Assembly (NCBI GenBank): GCA_029938745.1
Contig: JAOZUJ010000009.1
Location: 5,510-20,348 of the forward strand
Direction: 5' to 3'
DNA from: Candidatus Moraniibacteriota bacterium
Lineage (GTDB): Bacteria > Patescibacteriota > Minisyncoccia > Moranbacterales > GCA-2747515
Length of the DNA: 14,839 bases
In this document: one piece after another, positions 1-7,735 of the stretch
Layout: every line of letters starts with the position of its first letter
How positions within the stretch are numbered: position 1 is the first letter of the stretch
Translations under genes and position numbers: made by a program
The notes under the pieces: generated by a model
The model's input: only the letters and a program-made list of their open reading frames with translations
What the model was told of the DNA's origin: nothing
Databases searched by the model: none

Positions 1-1
1 T

Positions 2-3000
2 ACATTTACAAGCATTGATGAAGGTAAAAATTCCGCCGACGCTTCCGCCGACGCTGAAAGCTATGGCGAGACAGGGAAAGGCTATGGCGAGACAGGAAAA
101 GATAATGACCGTGAGATTACAATAAAAGAAGTAAAACTTACTGATGAACAAGTTGCAAAGCTTGGTGCACTTTCTAATGTAGCATATGACATTACGTCAA
201 CAATGGAGAACGGATCATTTGAATATGATCTTGTTTTGCCAATTCCAGAGGGGCAAGATGTTAGTAAAGAAGAGTTGAGTGTTGTATATATTGAAGATAA
301 AAAAGATCTGAAAGAACTTGAACAAAACGTTGTCACAGATGTTACAGAAGATAAAGATGTAAAGGTAGATGTTGATGAGGACAGGATTACAGTTGAAAAT
401 CTTGATCATTTTACTATTTTTATCCCGATGTGTCAGTGTAGCAAGATCAAAATTTGTCATAGAACAAATAGTCATTCTAATCCATATGTTGAAATTGAAT
501 TAAATAAATCTGGTGTTTCTTTCTATGGTCATGATGGACACAATGGTCCAATCTGGTTTTCTGGTATTGATGAAGAATGGGGAGATATTATTCCACCATT
601 TGTTGATTATTTTGGTAGACACTATGAAGGAAAAAATTGGCCAGAAGGAGAGGCGATTTTGAAAAACAATTGTACTGTACCTGGCTCTATCACAATTATA
701 AAGGATGCACAGCCAGATGATTCACAAGGATTTGAATTTGAAGGCTCAACACAAGAAGGAACGTCGAAATTTACATTGGTAGATGATGGCTCACAAGGGG
801 ATAATAGTAAAACTTTTTCATCTCTTCCAAAAAATACTTATACAATTGTAGAAAATGAAATGGATGGATGGAAGTTAACTGATATTTCATGTGAAGGTGG
901 TGAAAAAATAAAAGAGTATTTGAGCAAAGGAAAGGTCAAGGTCAAACTTGGTGAGGGAGAAAATGTCGTATGTACATTTACGAATGAAAAAGAAGAAGCA
1001 ATTCTTACACTTGTAAAAGAAGTTAAACAGAATCATGGCGGTACGCATCCTGCAACTGCATGGACATTGTCTGCCAATGGACCAACTTTGATTAGTGGTG
1101 AAACTGGTTCAACTGATGTTACTGATGCGATGGTGGAGCCTGGTATTTATAAGCTCTCAGAGCTTGGACCAAATGGATACAATGCTAGCACATGGGATTG
1201 TGGTGATACAAAAGTTTCTAGTGGTAAAGTTGCTCTTGAAAATGGAGATGATGTAACATGTACGATTATAAACAATGACATCCCATCTGATCTAACGGTA
1301 TGTAAATTTAATGATGCTACTGGTGATGGAAAATATGATGATGGAGATTTACTTTTGGGTGGTTGGATGATGACACTGCGTGATGATGATGGTAAAATAA
1401 TTGGCAAAAAGACAACTCAAGGCATGAATGAATGCATTGTAAATTCTGGTTGTGTCACGTTTAAAGGTTTATCTGCTGGAGATTATACAGTTACAGAAAC
1501 ACAACAGACTGGATGGATCAATACGAATGCTACGGATCTTACGCAACCAGTAATACTTGGACTTGATAATAGTCAGACAATCTATTTTGGTAATCAACAG
1601 TTGAGCACAATCATCGTGCATAAGGATGTTGTAGGACCAAATGATGAAGATATCACAGATACAACAAATAATTTTGCTGTGACATTGGATGGCACTGATG
1701 AAAAAATGATCACAGATGGTGAAACAGTTACATATAATGGAATCGTTGCAGGAGAGGAACAAAATCCAAATGTGTATACAATAGATGAAAGTATTATTCC
1801 TTTTGGATATAAATTGGATAGCATTACACCGGACAGTGATGCAAATACACCAGGCGCACAAGTAACGGTTGTGCCAGGAGAAACAACAGAAGTTTTGGTG
1901 GTCAATCGTCAACAATTGTATTGTGGTGATGGAATTGTCACAGGTGATGAAGAATGTGATGGAGATGCTGGAGTTGGTGAGGGAGAATTTTGTACAAGTC
2001 AATGTAAACTTGTGCCAGTTTATGATGGAGAACATGATTGTCCAGAAGGCACAACAAAGGTACATGTTGATACGATAACATTAGATAGTCACAGTGGTAA
2101 TGTTGAAACGTTATCTTTTGTAAATGGAATTTCATATCTTCTTGAGGCATCTGGAACATATCAATATGCAAGTAGCTCACAAAGGAAAGCAGATGCTGCA
2201 TATGGTACAACTGACAATTTTTCTACGTGGAGACAAGATATTGGGATCTGGGGAACAAACAGAGGTGTGACATCTATCCTAGGAGATCTCGGGAGAGGTA
2301 TGGGTGTTGTTGAATGGGATGATGATGAAAACATAAATTCAAGTCATGTTTATGCAATGTTAGTTGAGCCTCAGAGTAATATGATTGCAGATTTTGTGAT
2401 CGGTGATTGGTATAGTGATTGGTATGGAAGTCATTGTGATGATCAAAGTTGTCTCGGTGATAATGATGGATCACTGGATGTTGATTTGTACGAATGTCGT
2501 GCAAATGAAAATATTGACGGATATAAATATGATTATGTAACAGGCGCACCAATTGAGAATTGGCCAATTGAACTTTGTCGATTTGATGGTAATAACGTAG
2601 CAAACGCATGCACACAAATTGCTACGACAACAACTGATTCAAATGGATATTATGAATTTACAGATCTGCCAGTTGGACTTTACAAAGTGACAGAGGGAAC
2701 GATGTCTGGTTATACGCAAATGGCGCCAACGTCATATATTGTTGATCTGACTGGTGACACAATGAAAGCCGATGGCAACATGATCGCTAATGGTGGATTT
2801 GAAGCTCCTGTTGTAGGTGGTTCTTGGAATCATTATGCACAAGGTGTCACAGGTCTCGCGTGGGATGTTGAATGGGTTGGTAACACGGTAATGTATGATG
2901 GATATTCACGACCAGAGCCAGCGCGAGCAGAGATCCAAAAAAGTGTTGGTGGATGGGGTGATTTTGAAGGAAATCAATATGCTGAATTAGATACTGACTG

Positions 3001-6000
3001 GGGTGTTGCAAATGGAGAGCCTGCAAATGTTGTGCTTTCTCAAGACATCCAGACGTGTGATGGTGGAGAATATGAATTGCACTACGCATGGTCACCACGA
3101 CCACGTGTGAATAATAATCAGATGAATGTTTCATGGGGAATAGGAACTGATGCACACAGTGCTAATGGTGGAAGTGATACTATATGGACATCTGAGACAC
3201 AAACATTTACAGCAATTGCTAATGAAACAACAATTTCATTTACAGAAAATGGTCCGGAAAATTCTTTGGGGATGTTTCTCGATGGTGTAGAAGTTGTACA
3301 GACAAATACATGTCCACGTGGATCAGTTGATTTTTATAATCGCAAAGATATTCCTGATGTACGACGTGGCTCGATCACAGCGTGCAAATTTGAAGACACT
3401 GATAAAGATGGACAACAGGGTGACGGTGAAGAGATGATTGCTGGATGGGAAATGACACTTGGAAATAAAACACAAACAACGGACGAAAAGGGTTGTACAA
3501 CATTTGATGAATTACCTCTTGGAAAATATACTGTTACAGAAGAAGATCGTAATGGTTGGGAAGTTACAACAGGATCACTTTCTCAAGATGTAACACTTGG
3601 TGCGGCTGTGAAGGACTATCACAAGACAGTAACATTTGGTAATTGGTATGAATCATCAGATGTAAAAGTTTGTAAAAAAGATGAAGCAGGAAATGAATTG
3701 GCAGGTTGGGAAATGATATTGTCTTCTGTAGTTGATGGTCCGACAAATATCAATGTAGCAAATGGCTCTGGCACAGATTCAACTGATCTGGAAGCTGGTC
3801 AATATTTAGTTAAGGTTAGTGGTACATATAAATATGGAAATTCAGCGATGATCGCTGATGCTGGTTATTCTTATCGACCGATGAATATTCCGTCAGGATG
3901 TGATTGTTGGTTTAGTGGTTTTGATCTGCCAAGTAGTAGTAATGGACTCATGGCGTGGATCAACGGAGATCCAATTGATTGGGGAGATTATAATAGTAGT
4001 CATGAATATTCATATGTTTATGATCATGCTGGAGGAGTAATGAATTTCTCATTGTATGATAGTTATTATGGAGACAATGTGAATAATGGAGATTTCCAAT
4101 TTGAGATATATAAAATCAAATATCAAGGAATCACTGATGGTGATGATGGATGTGTAGAATTTAATGATGTGCCGTGGGGAGATTATGAACTTGATGAGAT
4201 CATGCATGATGGCTGGGAGTATGTCAGCGGTGGCGGTAGCATCACAGTACCAAGTGATTCAAACACATTCACTTTTGTGAACAAAGAATTACTTGGAGAT
4301 CTGCAAATTTGCAAATTTGAAGATAATAATGCTGATGGCGTGAAGAATGATGGTGAAGAATACATCGCATGGGAAGTTGGTGTTGATGGTCAAAATCCAG
4401 TTGCGCGTGGCGATGATGGATGTTATACATGGCATGATCTGCCAGCGGGTGATTATACTATTTTTGAGGTTGAACAAGATGGTTGGACAATGACAACAAA
4501 TAATAATAATTCTACGCATGCAGTAGTTGATGATGAGATGACGACAGTAGAATTTGGAAATTATGAACTCGGAAAAATTCGTGCAATTAAATATGAAGAC
4601 ACAAACGGTAATGGTAAACGTGATTCAGGTGAGCCACGATTAAATGGTTGGGAAATGACACTCACTGACGAACACGGTGCTACTACAGTTGGCACAACTG
4701 GGGACAATGGTAATGGTAAAGTGATCTTTGATAACCTGGCAGTCGGTACATATACTGTATGTGAAACAATGCAAGCTGGTTGGACAAGTACAGAGCCACA
4801 TAATGGTAGTCTTTGTCGGACAATTAATGTAAAAGCTGGTACTAGTCGTGTTGCTAAATTTGGAAATTATGAACTTGGATATATTGTTGCGATCAAGTAT
4901 GAAGATCTCAATGCAAATGGTGTACCAGACTATTCATCAGGAGAACCTCGTTTGAATGATTGGGAGATGACACTTTTTGATGAGGATGGCAATGAAATTG
5001 ATACTGGTATGACTGGTGCAAATGGTACGGGACGAGTAGAATTTCATAATTTACCAATTGGAACTTATACCGTATGTGAAACGATGCAAGATGGTTGGGT
5101 AAATACTGAGCCAAGCGATAATGTCTGTCGTCATGCACGTGTGCGTGCTGGAAAAAAGACAGTAGCACGATTTGGAAATGTTCAACTTGGATCGATCCAT
5201 GGTGTGAAGTGGCATGATCATAATATGAATGGCGATCGTGATGGCAGTGAAGAGTTCTTATCAGGTTGGACAATATTTTTGGACGAGAATGCAGATGGCA
5301 TACTTGATTCCAATGAGCAGTCTACAGTCACATCTAGTGAACTGGGGAATTATGGAGAATATTTATTTGAAGATCTTTATCCAGGAGAATACCGTGTGTG
5401 TGAAGTAATACAGAGCGGTTGGGAACAAACATATCCACTTGAACCAAATTGTCATACAGTAGTACTTCCAGAAGATGACAATGCATGTGGCTGTAACGAT
5501 AATTGCTGGCTTGATTGGGATTGCGATGATTGGTTTGATTGTGACTGTGAATGTAGCTGCAATGAATATGATTTTGGAAATGTAGAACTTGGTGAAGTAG
5601 TCGTTACAAAATGGCACGATGTAAATGGTGATGGTGTAAAAGATGTAGATGAGGAAGTGCTTGAAGGTTGGGATATGAATCTGAAAATGGAAGGTGATGC
5701 TGGATATAATGAGACACAAACAACGCTTACAGACGGTACAACAACATTTGTTGATCTAAGACCAACTGTTGACAGTCCTTATTTGTTGAGTGAAACATTG
5801 CAAGACTATTGGCGACAAACTGGTATATATTGTGAAGAACAACCAGTTGATGATAACGATGATGTGTGTGAAGGAGATTGCCTCTTTGATGCTGTTGGAT
5901 GGAATTTTGTATCGATGGAAGATGTGATAAATGGAGATCTCTCAGAAGGCTCGATCAATTTTGATCTTGCTCCTGGTGAGACAAAACACTGTTATGTCGG

Positions 6001-7735
6001 AAACCAATTTATTACTCCTGACCTAGCAGTTACAAAAACGAATAATGAATATGAAAATGGACCAGATAAACCAGGTGACATCGTGAAATATACGTTGACT
6101 GTCCATACAGACGCAACTGGTGGACCGATTGTGGACGCTACTGTTATGGATGTTCCACCAGAGCAATTTAAGTATGTGTCAGGATCATATAGTGTTTCAT
6201 CTAATGTGAATCCTGCACTAAGTATTCCAGAGCCAGTATATAGTTCTCTTGGTACATGGATGCTTGGTGATATGGTACCGGGCGAGGTGATCACACTTGT
6301 ATATGATGCAAAGATTGGTGACAATGCGCAAACGGGTATGTATCTTGATGTTGCATTTGCAAACGGAAAAGACGTCATGGGTACAGGTATCACAGCGTCG
6401 TCAGCTCCATCCGACTTTATTGTTGCAGAGGGAATTGTCAATGATACATTTGTTGGTACGCAGATCGAGATCGAAGCAGATGAACAAGAGACTGTCGCTG
6501 TCGGGGTAGAAGTTGATGAAGATGTGGAAACGACAAAGAAAAAGAAAGATGTTTATGTAAATTTACCAGCAACAGGTGCCGAGGAAGGATGGATCAAATT
6601 TGCTATGGTTGCTCTTTTTGCAGGAGTATTACTTCTGCTAAGTGGAGGTGTGATGCGTATGCGACGAAGTAAAGTATCACAGAGTATCAAATCTATTGCA
6701 TTTCTTACTGTGATGAGTATCGCACTTGCGATGGCAGGAAGCGTGTCTGCTGCAGCCGGTGATCTGGTTGTGCGTGCAGATGAACCAGTAGAAACATCAA
6801 ACACAACATTCTCATTTGGTTATGTTGTACTTGACGCACAAAGTCGTGGTGTAGATGTAGAATGTCTTGTGCAAAAACCATCTAGTTCAACATTTGAAAC
6901 ATTCAAAACAGTTGCACACAGTGGAACAGGAGGATCTGGTGATTGTGGTATCACTGATGATGTCTTGTCAGAGCAAGGGACATATAAGCTAAAGGTACAA
7001 GCAACAACTGGTGGTGATGTAAGTGAATCTGAAATGTATGAAGTAGCATACAATACAACAACACCAGGTAAGCCAAAATGGATTGAAAAAGATAAAGAAG
7101 GGGATTGTCGTTATGACGTAGAATTCAAAACTGCAGATGATGGACAAACAGTACGTGTAGAATTGTATCATTCTCGTGACCGTGAATTTACAGTTGATGA
7201 GAATTCACGATGGGCAACGGTAACTGTAGGTCCAAATGAAAAAATGACCGTAACTGATCATCTTGACGAAACATCTGTGTGTAATAAAAAACACTGGTAT
7301 GCAGTGCGTGCATTTGATGAAGCAGGAAATGCATCATCAGTTCGTGTTGAGGAAGAAGAAATTGAAGAAACAAAAACAGTTGAAAACGTTATCATTGTGG
7401 AGTCATCAACATCATCAAGCACAACAACTTCTAGTACAGGTAGCACAGGGTCATCTGATGTCACTACTGATGGTGAGACATCCACTGACGCTGACAGTTC
7501 TGGCGAGACGGGGGAAGAAGGAACTAATACTCAAATTGATGAATCCGCCGACGCTGAAAGCTATGGCGAGACAAGTGATGGAGAAGTTGCAGGTGAAGCA
7601 ACTGAAGAGGAAACTATATGGGGTCTGACGAGTAGTAAATGGCTTGGTGCCTTACTCGTCACTCTTGGTATAATTGGTATTGTGTATGCAGTTCGAGCGC
7701 GAAACGATAAAACATCAGGAAAACAAAACTCATGA
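2..7735 (+). CDS. Giant mosaic cell-surface protein with internal LPATG sorting signal (5' partial)
   Basis: The frame is open from the left edge (codons from base 2), so the true start lies outside the window. The ATG at 203 is only the first internal Met. Visible order by nucleotide: repeat-coded linker (32-100); a domain with CHRTNSHSNPYV and GDIIPPF (about 440-675); two prealbumin-like domains (684-1000, 1001-1280); an SdrD_B-like domain (about 1285-1600); a third prealbumin-like domain (to about 1912); a Cys-rich CGDGIVTGDEECDG segment (1919-2040); a lectin-like domain (about 2098-2505); SdrD_B (2515-2760); a DUF642/CBM-like domain opening NGGFEAP (2776-3320); a run of SdrD_B units (3355-6012); a DUF11-like domain (6013-6460); LPATG plus helix (6563-6670); a signal-peptide-like segment; an Ig/FnIII-like module (6752-7390); a Ser/Thr/Glu stalk; and a final helix (7640-7691) with a basic tail. 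Family knowledge implies an exported adhesin or stalk protein. The ligand is unknown. The stop overlaps the sortase start (ATGA). Confidence 0.9.
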   Translation, partial: TFTSIDEGKNSADASADAESYGETGKGYGETGKDNDREITIKEVKLTDEQVAKLGALSNVAYDITSTMENGSFEYDLVLPIPEGQDVSKEELSVVYIEDKKDLKELEQNVVTDVTEDKDVKVDVDEDRITVENLDHFTIFIPMCQCSKIKICHRTNSHSNPYVEIELNKSGVSFYGHDGHNGPIWFSGIDEEWGDIIPPFVDYFGRHYEGKNWPEGEAILKNNCTVPGSITIIKDAQPDDSQGFEFEGSTQEGTSKFTLVDDGSQGDNSKTFSSLPKNTYTIVENEMDGWKLTDISCEGGEKIKEYLSKGKVKVKLGEGENVVCTFTNEKEEAILTLVKEVKQNHGGTHPATAWTLSANGPTLISGETGSTDVTDAMVEPGIYKLSELGPNGYNASTWDCGDTKVSSGKVALENGDDVTCTIINNDIPSDLTVCKFNDATGDGKYDDGDLLLGGWMMTLRDDDGKIIGKKTTQGMNECIVNSGCVTFKGLSAGDYTVTETQQTGWINTNATDLTQPVILGLDNSQTIYFGNQQLSTIIVHKDVVGPNDEDITDTTNNFAVTLDGTDEKMITDGETVTYNGIVAGEEQNPNVYTIDESIIPFGYKLDSITPDSDANTPGAQVTVVPGETTEVLVVNRQQLYCGDGIVTGDEECDGDAGVGEGEFCTSQCKLVPVYDGEHDCPEGTTKVHVDTITLDSHSGNVETLSFVNGISYLLEASGTYQYASSSQRKADAAYGTTDNFSTWRQDIGIWGTNRGVTSILGDLGRGMGVVEWDDDENINSSHVYAMLVEPQSNMIADFVIGDWYSDWYGSHCDDQSCLGDNDGSLDVDLYECRANENIDGYKYDYVTGAPIENWPIELCRFDGNNVANACTQIATTTTDSNGYYEFTDLPVGLYKVTEGTMSGYTQMAPTSYIVDLTGDTMKADGNMIANGGFEAPVVGGSWNHYAQGVTGLAWDVEWVGNTVMYDGYSRPEPARAEIQKSVGGWGDFEGNQYAELDTDWGVANGEPANVVLSQDIQTCDGGEYELHYAWSPRPRVNNNQMNVSWGIGTDAHSANGGSDTIWTSETQTFTAIANETTISFTENGPENSLGMFLDGVEVVQTNTCPRGSVDFYNRKDIPDVRRGSITACKFEDTDKDGQQGDGEEMIAGWEMTLGNKTQTTDEKGCTTFDELPLGKYTVTEEDRNGWEVTTGSLSQDVTLGAAVKDYHKTVTFGNWYESSDVKVCKKDEAGNELAGWEMILSSVVDGPTNINVANGSGTDSTDLEAGQYLVKVSGTYKYGNSAMIADAGYSYRPMNIPSGCDCWFSGFDLPSSSNGLMAWINGDPIDWGDYNSSHEYSYVYDHAGGVMNFSLYDSYYGDNVNNGDFQFEIYKIKYQGITDGDDGCVEFNDVPWGDYELDEIMHDGWEYVSGGGSITVPSDSNTFTFVNKELLGDLQICKFEDNNADGVKNDGEEYIAWEVGVDGQNPVARGDDGCYTWHDLPAGDYTIFEVEQDGWTMTTNNNNSTHAVVDDEMTTVEFGNYELGKIRAIKYEDTNGNGKRDSGEPRLNGWEMTLTDEHGATTVGTTGDNGNGKVIFDNLAVGTYTVCETMQAGWTSTEPHNGSLCRTINVKAGTSRVAKFGNYELGYIVAIKYEDLNANGVPDYSSGEPRLNDWEMTLFDEDGNEIDTGMTGANGTGRVEFHNLPIGTYTVCETMQDGWVNTEPSDNVCRHARVRAGKKTVARFGNVQLGSIHGVKWHDHNMNGDRDGSEEFLSGWTIFLDENADGILDSNEQSTVTSSELGNYGEYLFEDLYPGEYRVCEVIQSGWEQTYPLEPNCHTVVLPEDDNACGCNDNCWLDWDCDDWFDCDCECSCNEYDFGNVELGEVVVTKWHDVNGDGVKDVDEEVLEGWDMNLKMEGDAGYNETQTTLTDGTTTFVDLRPTVDSPYLLSETLQDYWRQTGIYCEEQPVDDNDDVCEGDCLFDAVGWNFVSMEDVINGDLSEGSINFDLAPGETKHCYVGNQFITPDLAVTKTNNEYENGPDKPGDIVKYTLTVHTDATGGPIVDATVMDVPPEQFKYVSGSYSVSSNVNPALSIPEPVYSSLGTWMLGDMVPGEVITLVYDAKIGDNAQTGMYLDVAFANGKDVMGTGITASSAPSDFIVAEGIVNDTFVGTQIEIEADEQETVAVGVEVDEDVETTKKKKDVYVNLPATGAEEGWIKFAMVALFAGVLLLLSGGVMRMRRSKVSQSIKSIAFLTVMSIALAMAGSVSAAAGDLVVRADEPVETSNTTFSFGYVVLDAQSRGVDVECLVQKPSSSTFETFKTVAHSGTGGSGDCGITDDVLSEQGTYKLKVQATTGGDVSESEMYEVAYNTTTPGKPKWIEKDKEGDCRYDVEFKTADDGQTVRVELYHSRDREFTVDENSRWATVTVGPNEKMTVTDHLDETSVCNKKHWYAVRAFDEAGNASSVRVEEEEIEETKTVENVIIVESSTSSSTTTSSTGSTGSSDVTTDGETSTDADSSGETGEEGTNTQIDESADAESYGETSDGEVAGEATEEETIWGLTSSKWLGALLVTLGIIGIVYAVRARNDKTSGKQNS
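32..100 (+). repeat. GC-rich in-frame repeat array, left copy
   Basis: The array starts with a doubled TCCGCCGACGCT unit (32-43, 44-55). It continues into GAAAGCTATGGCGAGACAGG and then a second AAAGGCTATGGCGAGACAGG. The segment 44-73 is identical over 30 bases to 7544-7573 and matches 27 of 30 bases at 14440-14469. It encodes SADASADAESYGET followed by GKGYGETGKD. The 30-base core is 60% G+C inside clearly AT-rich DNA. Its ends can pair imperfectly (TCCGCC with GGCGaGA, one bulge). Confidence 0.9.
440..675 (+). other. CHxTxSxxNPYV...GDIIPPF surface domain
   Basis: The translation has IKICHRTNSHSNPYVEI, then GHDGHNG, GDIIPPF and a closing GKNWPEGEAILKNNC. This resembles the short 'CHATGSxTNPYV...GHxxHxGDIIPPF' domain found in many bacterial surface proteins (recalled pattern, function unknown to me). 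About a dozen residues containing PIWFSGIDEEW sit between the GHDGHNG and GDIIPPF blocks, which are normally nearly adjacent. The paired Cys and His residues could bind metal, but that is only an inference. Confidence 0.6.
2098..2505 (+). other. Lectin-like domain, copy 1
   Basis: The translated segment contains SGTYQYASSSQRKADAAYG, then GVVEWDDDENINSSHVY and a closing block ending DNDGSLDVDLYEC. The same skeleton (SGTYxY, ADAxY, NSSHxY, a Tyr/Asp-rich stretch, then a final beta strand ending in IY or LY) recurs at about 3728-4125, so the two are probably homologous beta-sandwich modules. It follows the Cys-rich CGDGIVTGDEECDG segment directly. Sugar binding is a guess from overall character; no catalytic motif is visible. 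Confidence 0.55.
2776..3320 (+). other. DUF642/CBM-like jelly-roll domain
   Basis: It opens with NMIANGGFEAPVVGGSW and includes EGNQYAELDTDW, VVLSQDIQTCDGGEYELHY, and a closing FTENGPENSLGMFLDGVEV. This order (NGGFE..P, a W-rich loop, 'N.YAEL', 'L.Q.I.T..G..Y.L.F', 'G..LD.V.V') is the usual pattern of DUF642 and related carbohydrate-binding jelly-roll domains. The assignment rests on pattern recognition only, and a specific sugar cannot be named. Confidence 0.55.
3728..4125 (+). other. Lectin-like domain, copy 2, nested inside an SdrD_B-like unit
   Basis: The unit beginning VKVCKKDEAGNELAGWEMIL (about 3661-3720) breaks off after its first strands. It resumes at about 4141 with DDGCVEFNDVPWGDYELDEI. 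The intervening segment has SGTYKYGNSAMIADAGY, DWGDYNSSHEYSY and YDSYYGDNVNNGDFQFEIY, which matches the skeleton of the domain at about 2098-2505. The best reading is one fold inserted into a loop of another. Confidence 0.6.
5486..5560 (+). other. Cys/Asp/Trp-rich insertion in an SdrD_B-like unit
   Basis: Eight cysteines fall within 25 residues, in patterns such as CGCNDNCW, DWDCDDW and DCDCECSC. The stretch lies between strand VVLPED and the closing EYDFGN of the unit that starts near 5186. Sister units have only a few residues there. Alternating Cys and acidic residues outside the cell could form disulfides or hold metal. The low-complexity GAT/TGT/GAC codon pattern also fits slippage growth. 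Confidence 0.7.
6563..6670 (+). other. Internal LPATG cell-wall sorting signal (motif, membrane helix, basic tail)
   Basis: LPATG is encoded at 6563-6577, after an acidic/lysine linker (ETTKKKKDVYVN). It is followed by AEEGWIKF, a hydrophobic helix AMVALFAGVLLLLSGGVM and a basic tail RMRRSK. This is the full three-part layout of a sortase substrate signal, which normally ends a protein. Here the frame continues for another 390 or so residues. Cleavage would fall between the Thr and Gly codons (6574/6575). Confidence 0.85.
6659..6751 (+). other. Internal signal-peptide-like segment
   Basis: The residues MRRSKVSQSIKS (basic) are followed by IAFLTVMSIALAMAG (hydrophobic) and SVSA/AAG, an AxA-type signal peptidase I site with cleavage predicted between 6751 and 6752. 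Met codons occur at 6653 and 6659, with GGAGG at 6644-6648 (4 and 10 bases upstream). If this segment alone were presented as an N-terminus it would be called a signal peptide. An alternative is a plain second membrane helix pairing with the sorting-signal helix. Confidence 0.65.
7481..7573 (+). repeat. GC-rich in-frame repeat, degenerate plus exact copy
   Basis: The stretch 7544-7573 is identical to 44-73 over 30 bases and encodes SADAESYGET. The stretch 7481-7510 matches the same core at 24 of 30 positions and encodes STDADSSGET in the same frame, 63 bases upstream. Both lie in the Ser/Thr/Glu-rich stalk just before the last membrane helix. The diverged copy looks like an older insertion beside a younger one. 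Confidence 0.85.

Larger units (their letters stand above)
3355..6012 (+). repeat. Run of SdrD_B-like domain repeats with EF-hand-like loops
   Basis: Seven units occur in a row, starting at about 3355, 3656, 4289, 4566, 4870, 5186 and 5588. Each has a K-x-x-D/E-x-N-x-D/N-G-style loop (EDTDKDGQQGDGEE, EDNNADGVKNDGEE, EDTNGNGKRDSGEP, EDLNANGVPD, HDHNMNGDRDGSEE, HDVNGDGVKDVDEE), except the second unit, whose loop is reduced to KKDEAGNELAG. They then share GWEM-L, L..G.YTV.E....GW, and most close with FGN. The units at 4566 and 4870 are the most alike (both have GTYTVCETMQ and GEPRLN-WEMTL), suggesting a recent duplication. In SdrD-type B domains such acidic loops bind calcium and stiffen the stalk. 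That is family knowledge, applied here by analogy. Confidence 0.75.

Noticed and set aside
32..100. CRISPR array at the left edge
   Set aside because: The units are short, directly adjacent and translated in frame, with no spacers of regular length and no cas genes.
1469..2065. Long minus-strand open frame opposite the giant gene
   Set aside because: It is a shadow frame. The encoded protein is a low-quality mix rich in Ile, Cys and Ser, with no domains, and the plus strand is clearly coding there.
203..7735. Taking ATG 203 as the start of the giant gene
   Set aside because: The same frame is open back to base 2 and carries the in-frame repeat linker, so the gene begins outside the window.
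7733..7735. TGA read as glycine, as in Gracilibacteria and Absconditabacteria
   Set aside because: TGA closes the giant gene at a natural overlap with the sortase, reading through would hit TAA three codons later, and no other gene here contains an in-frame TGA.
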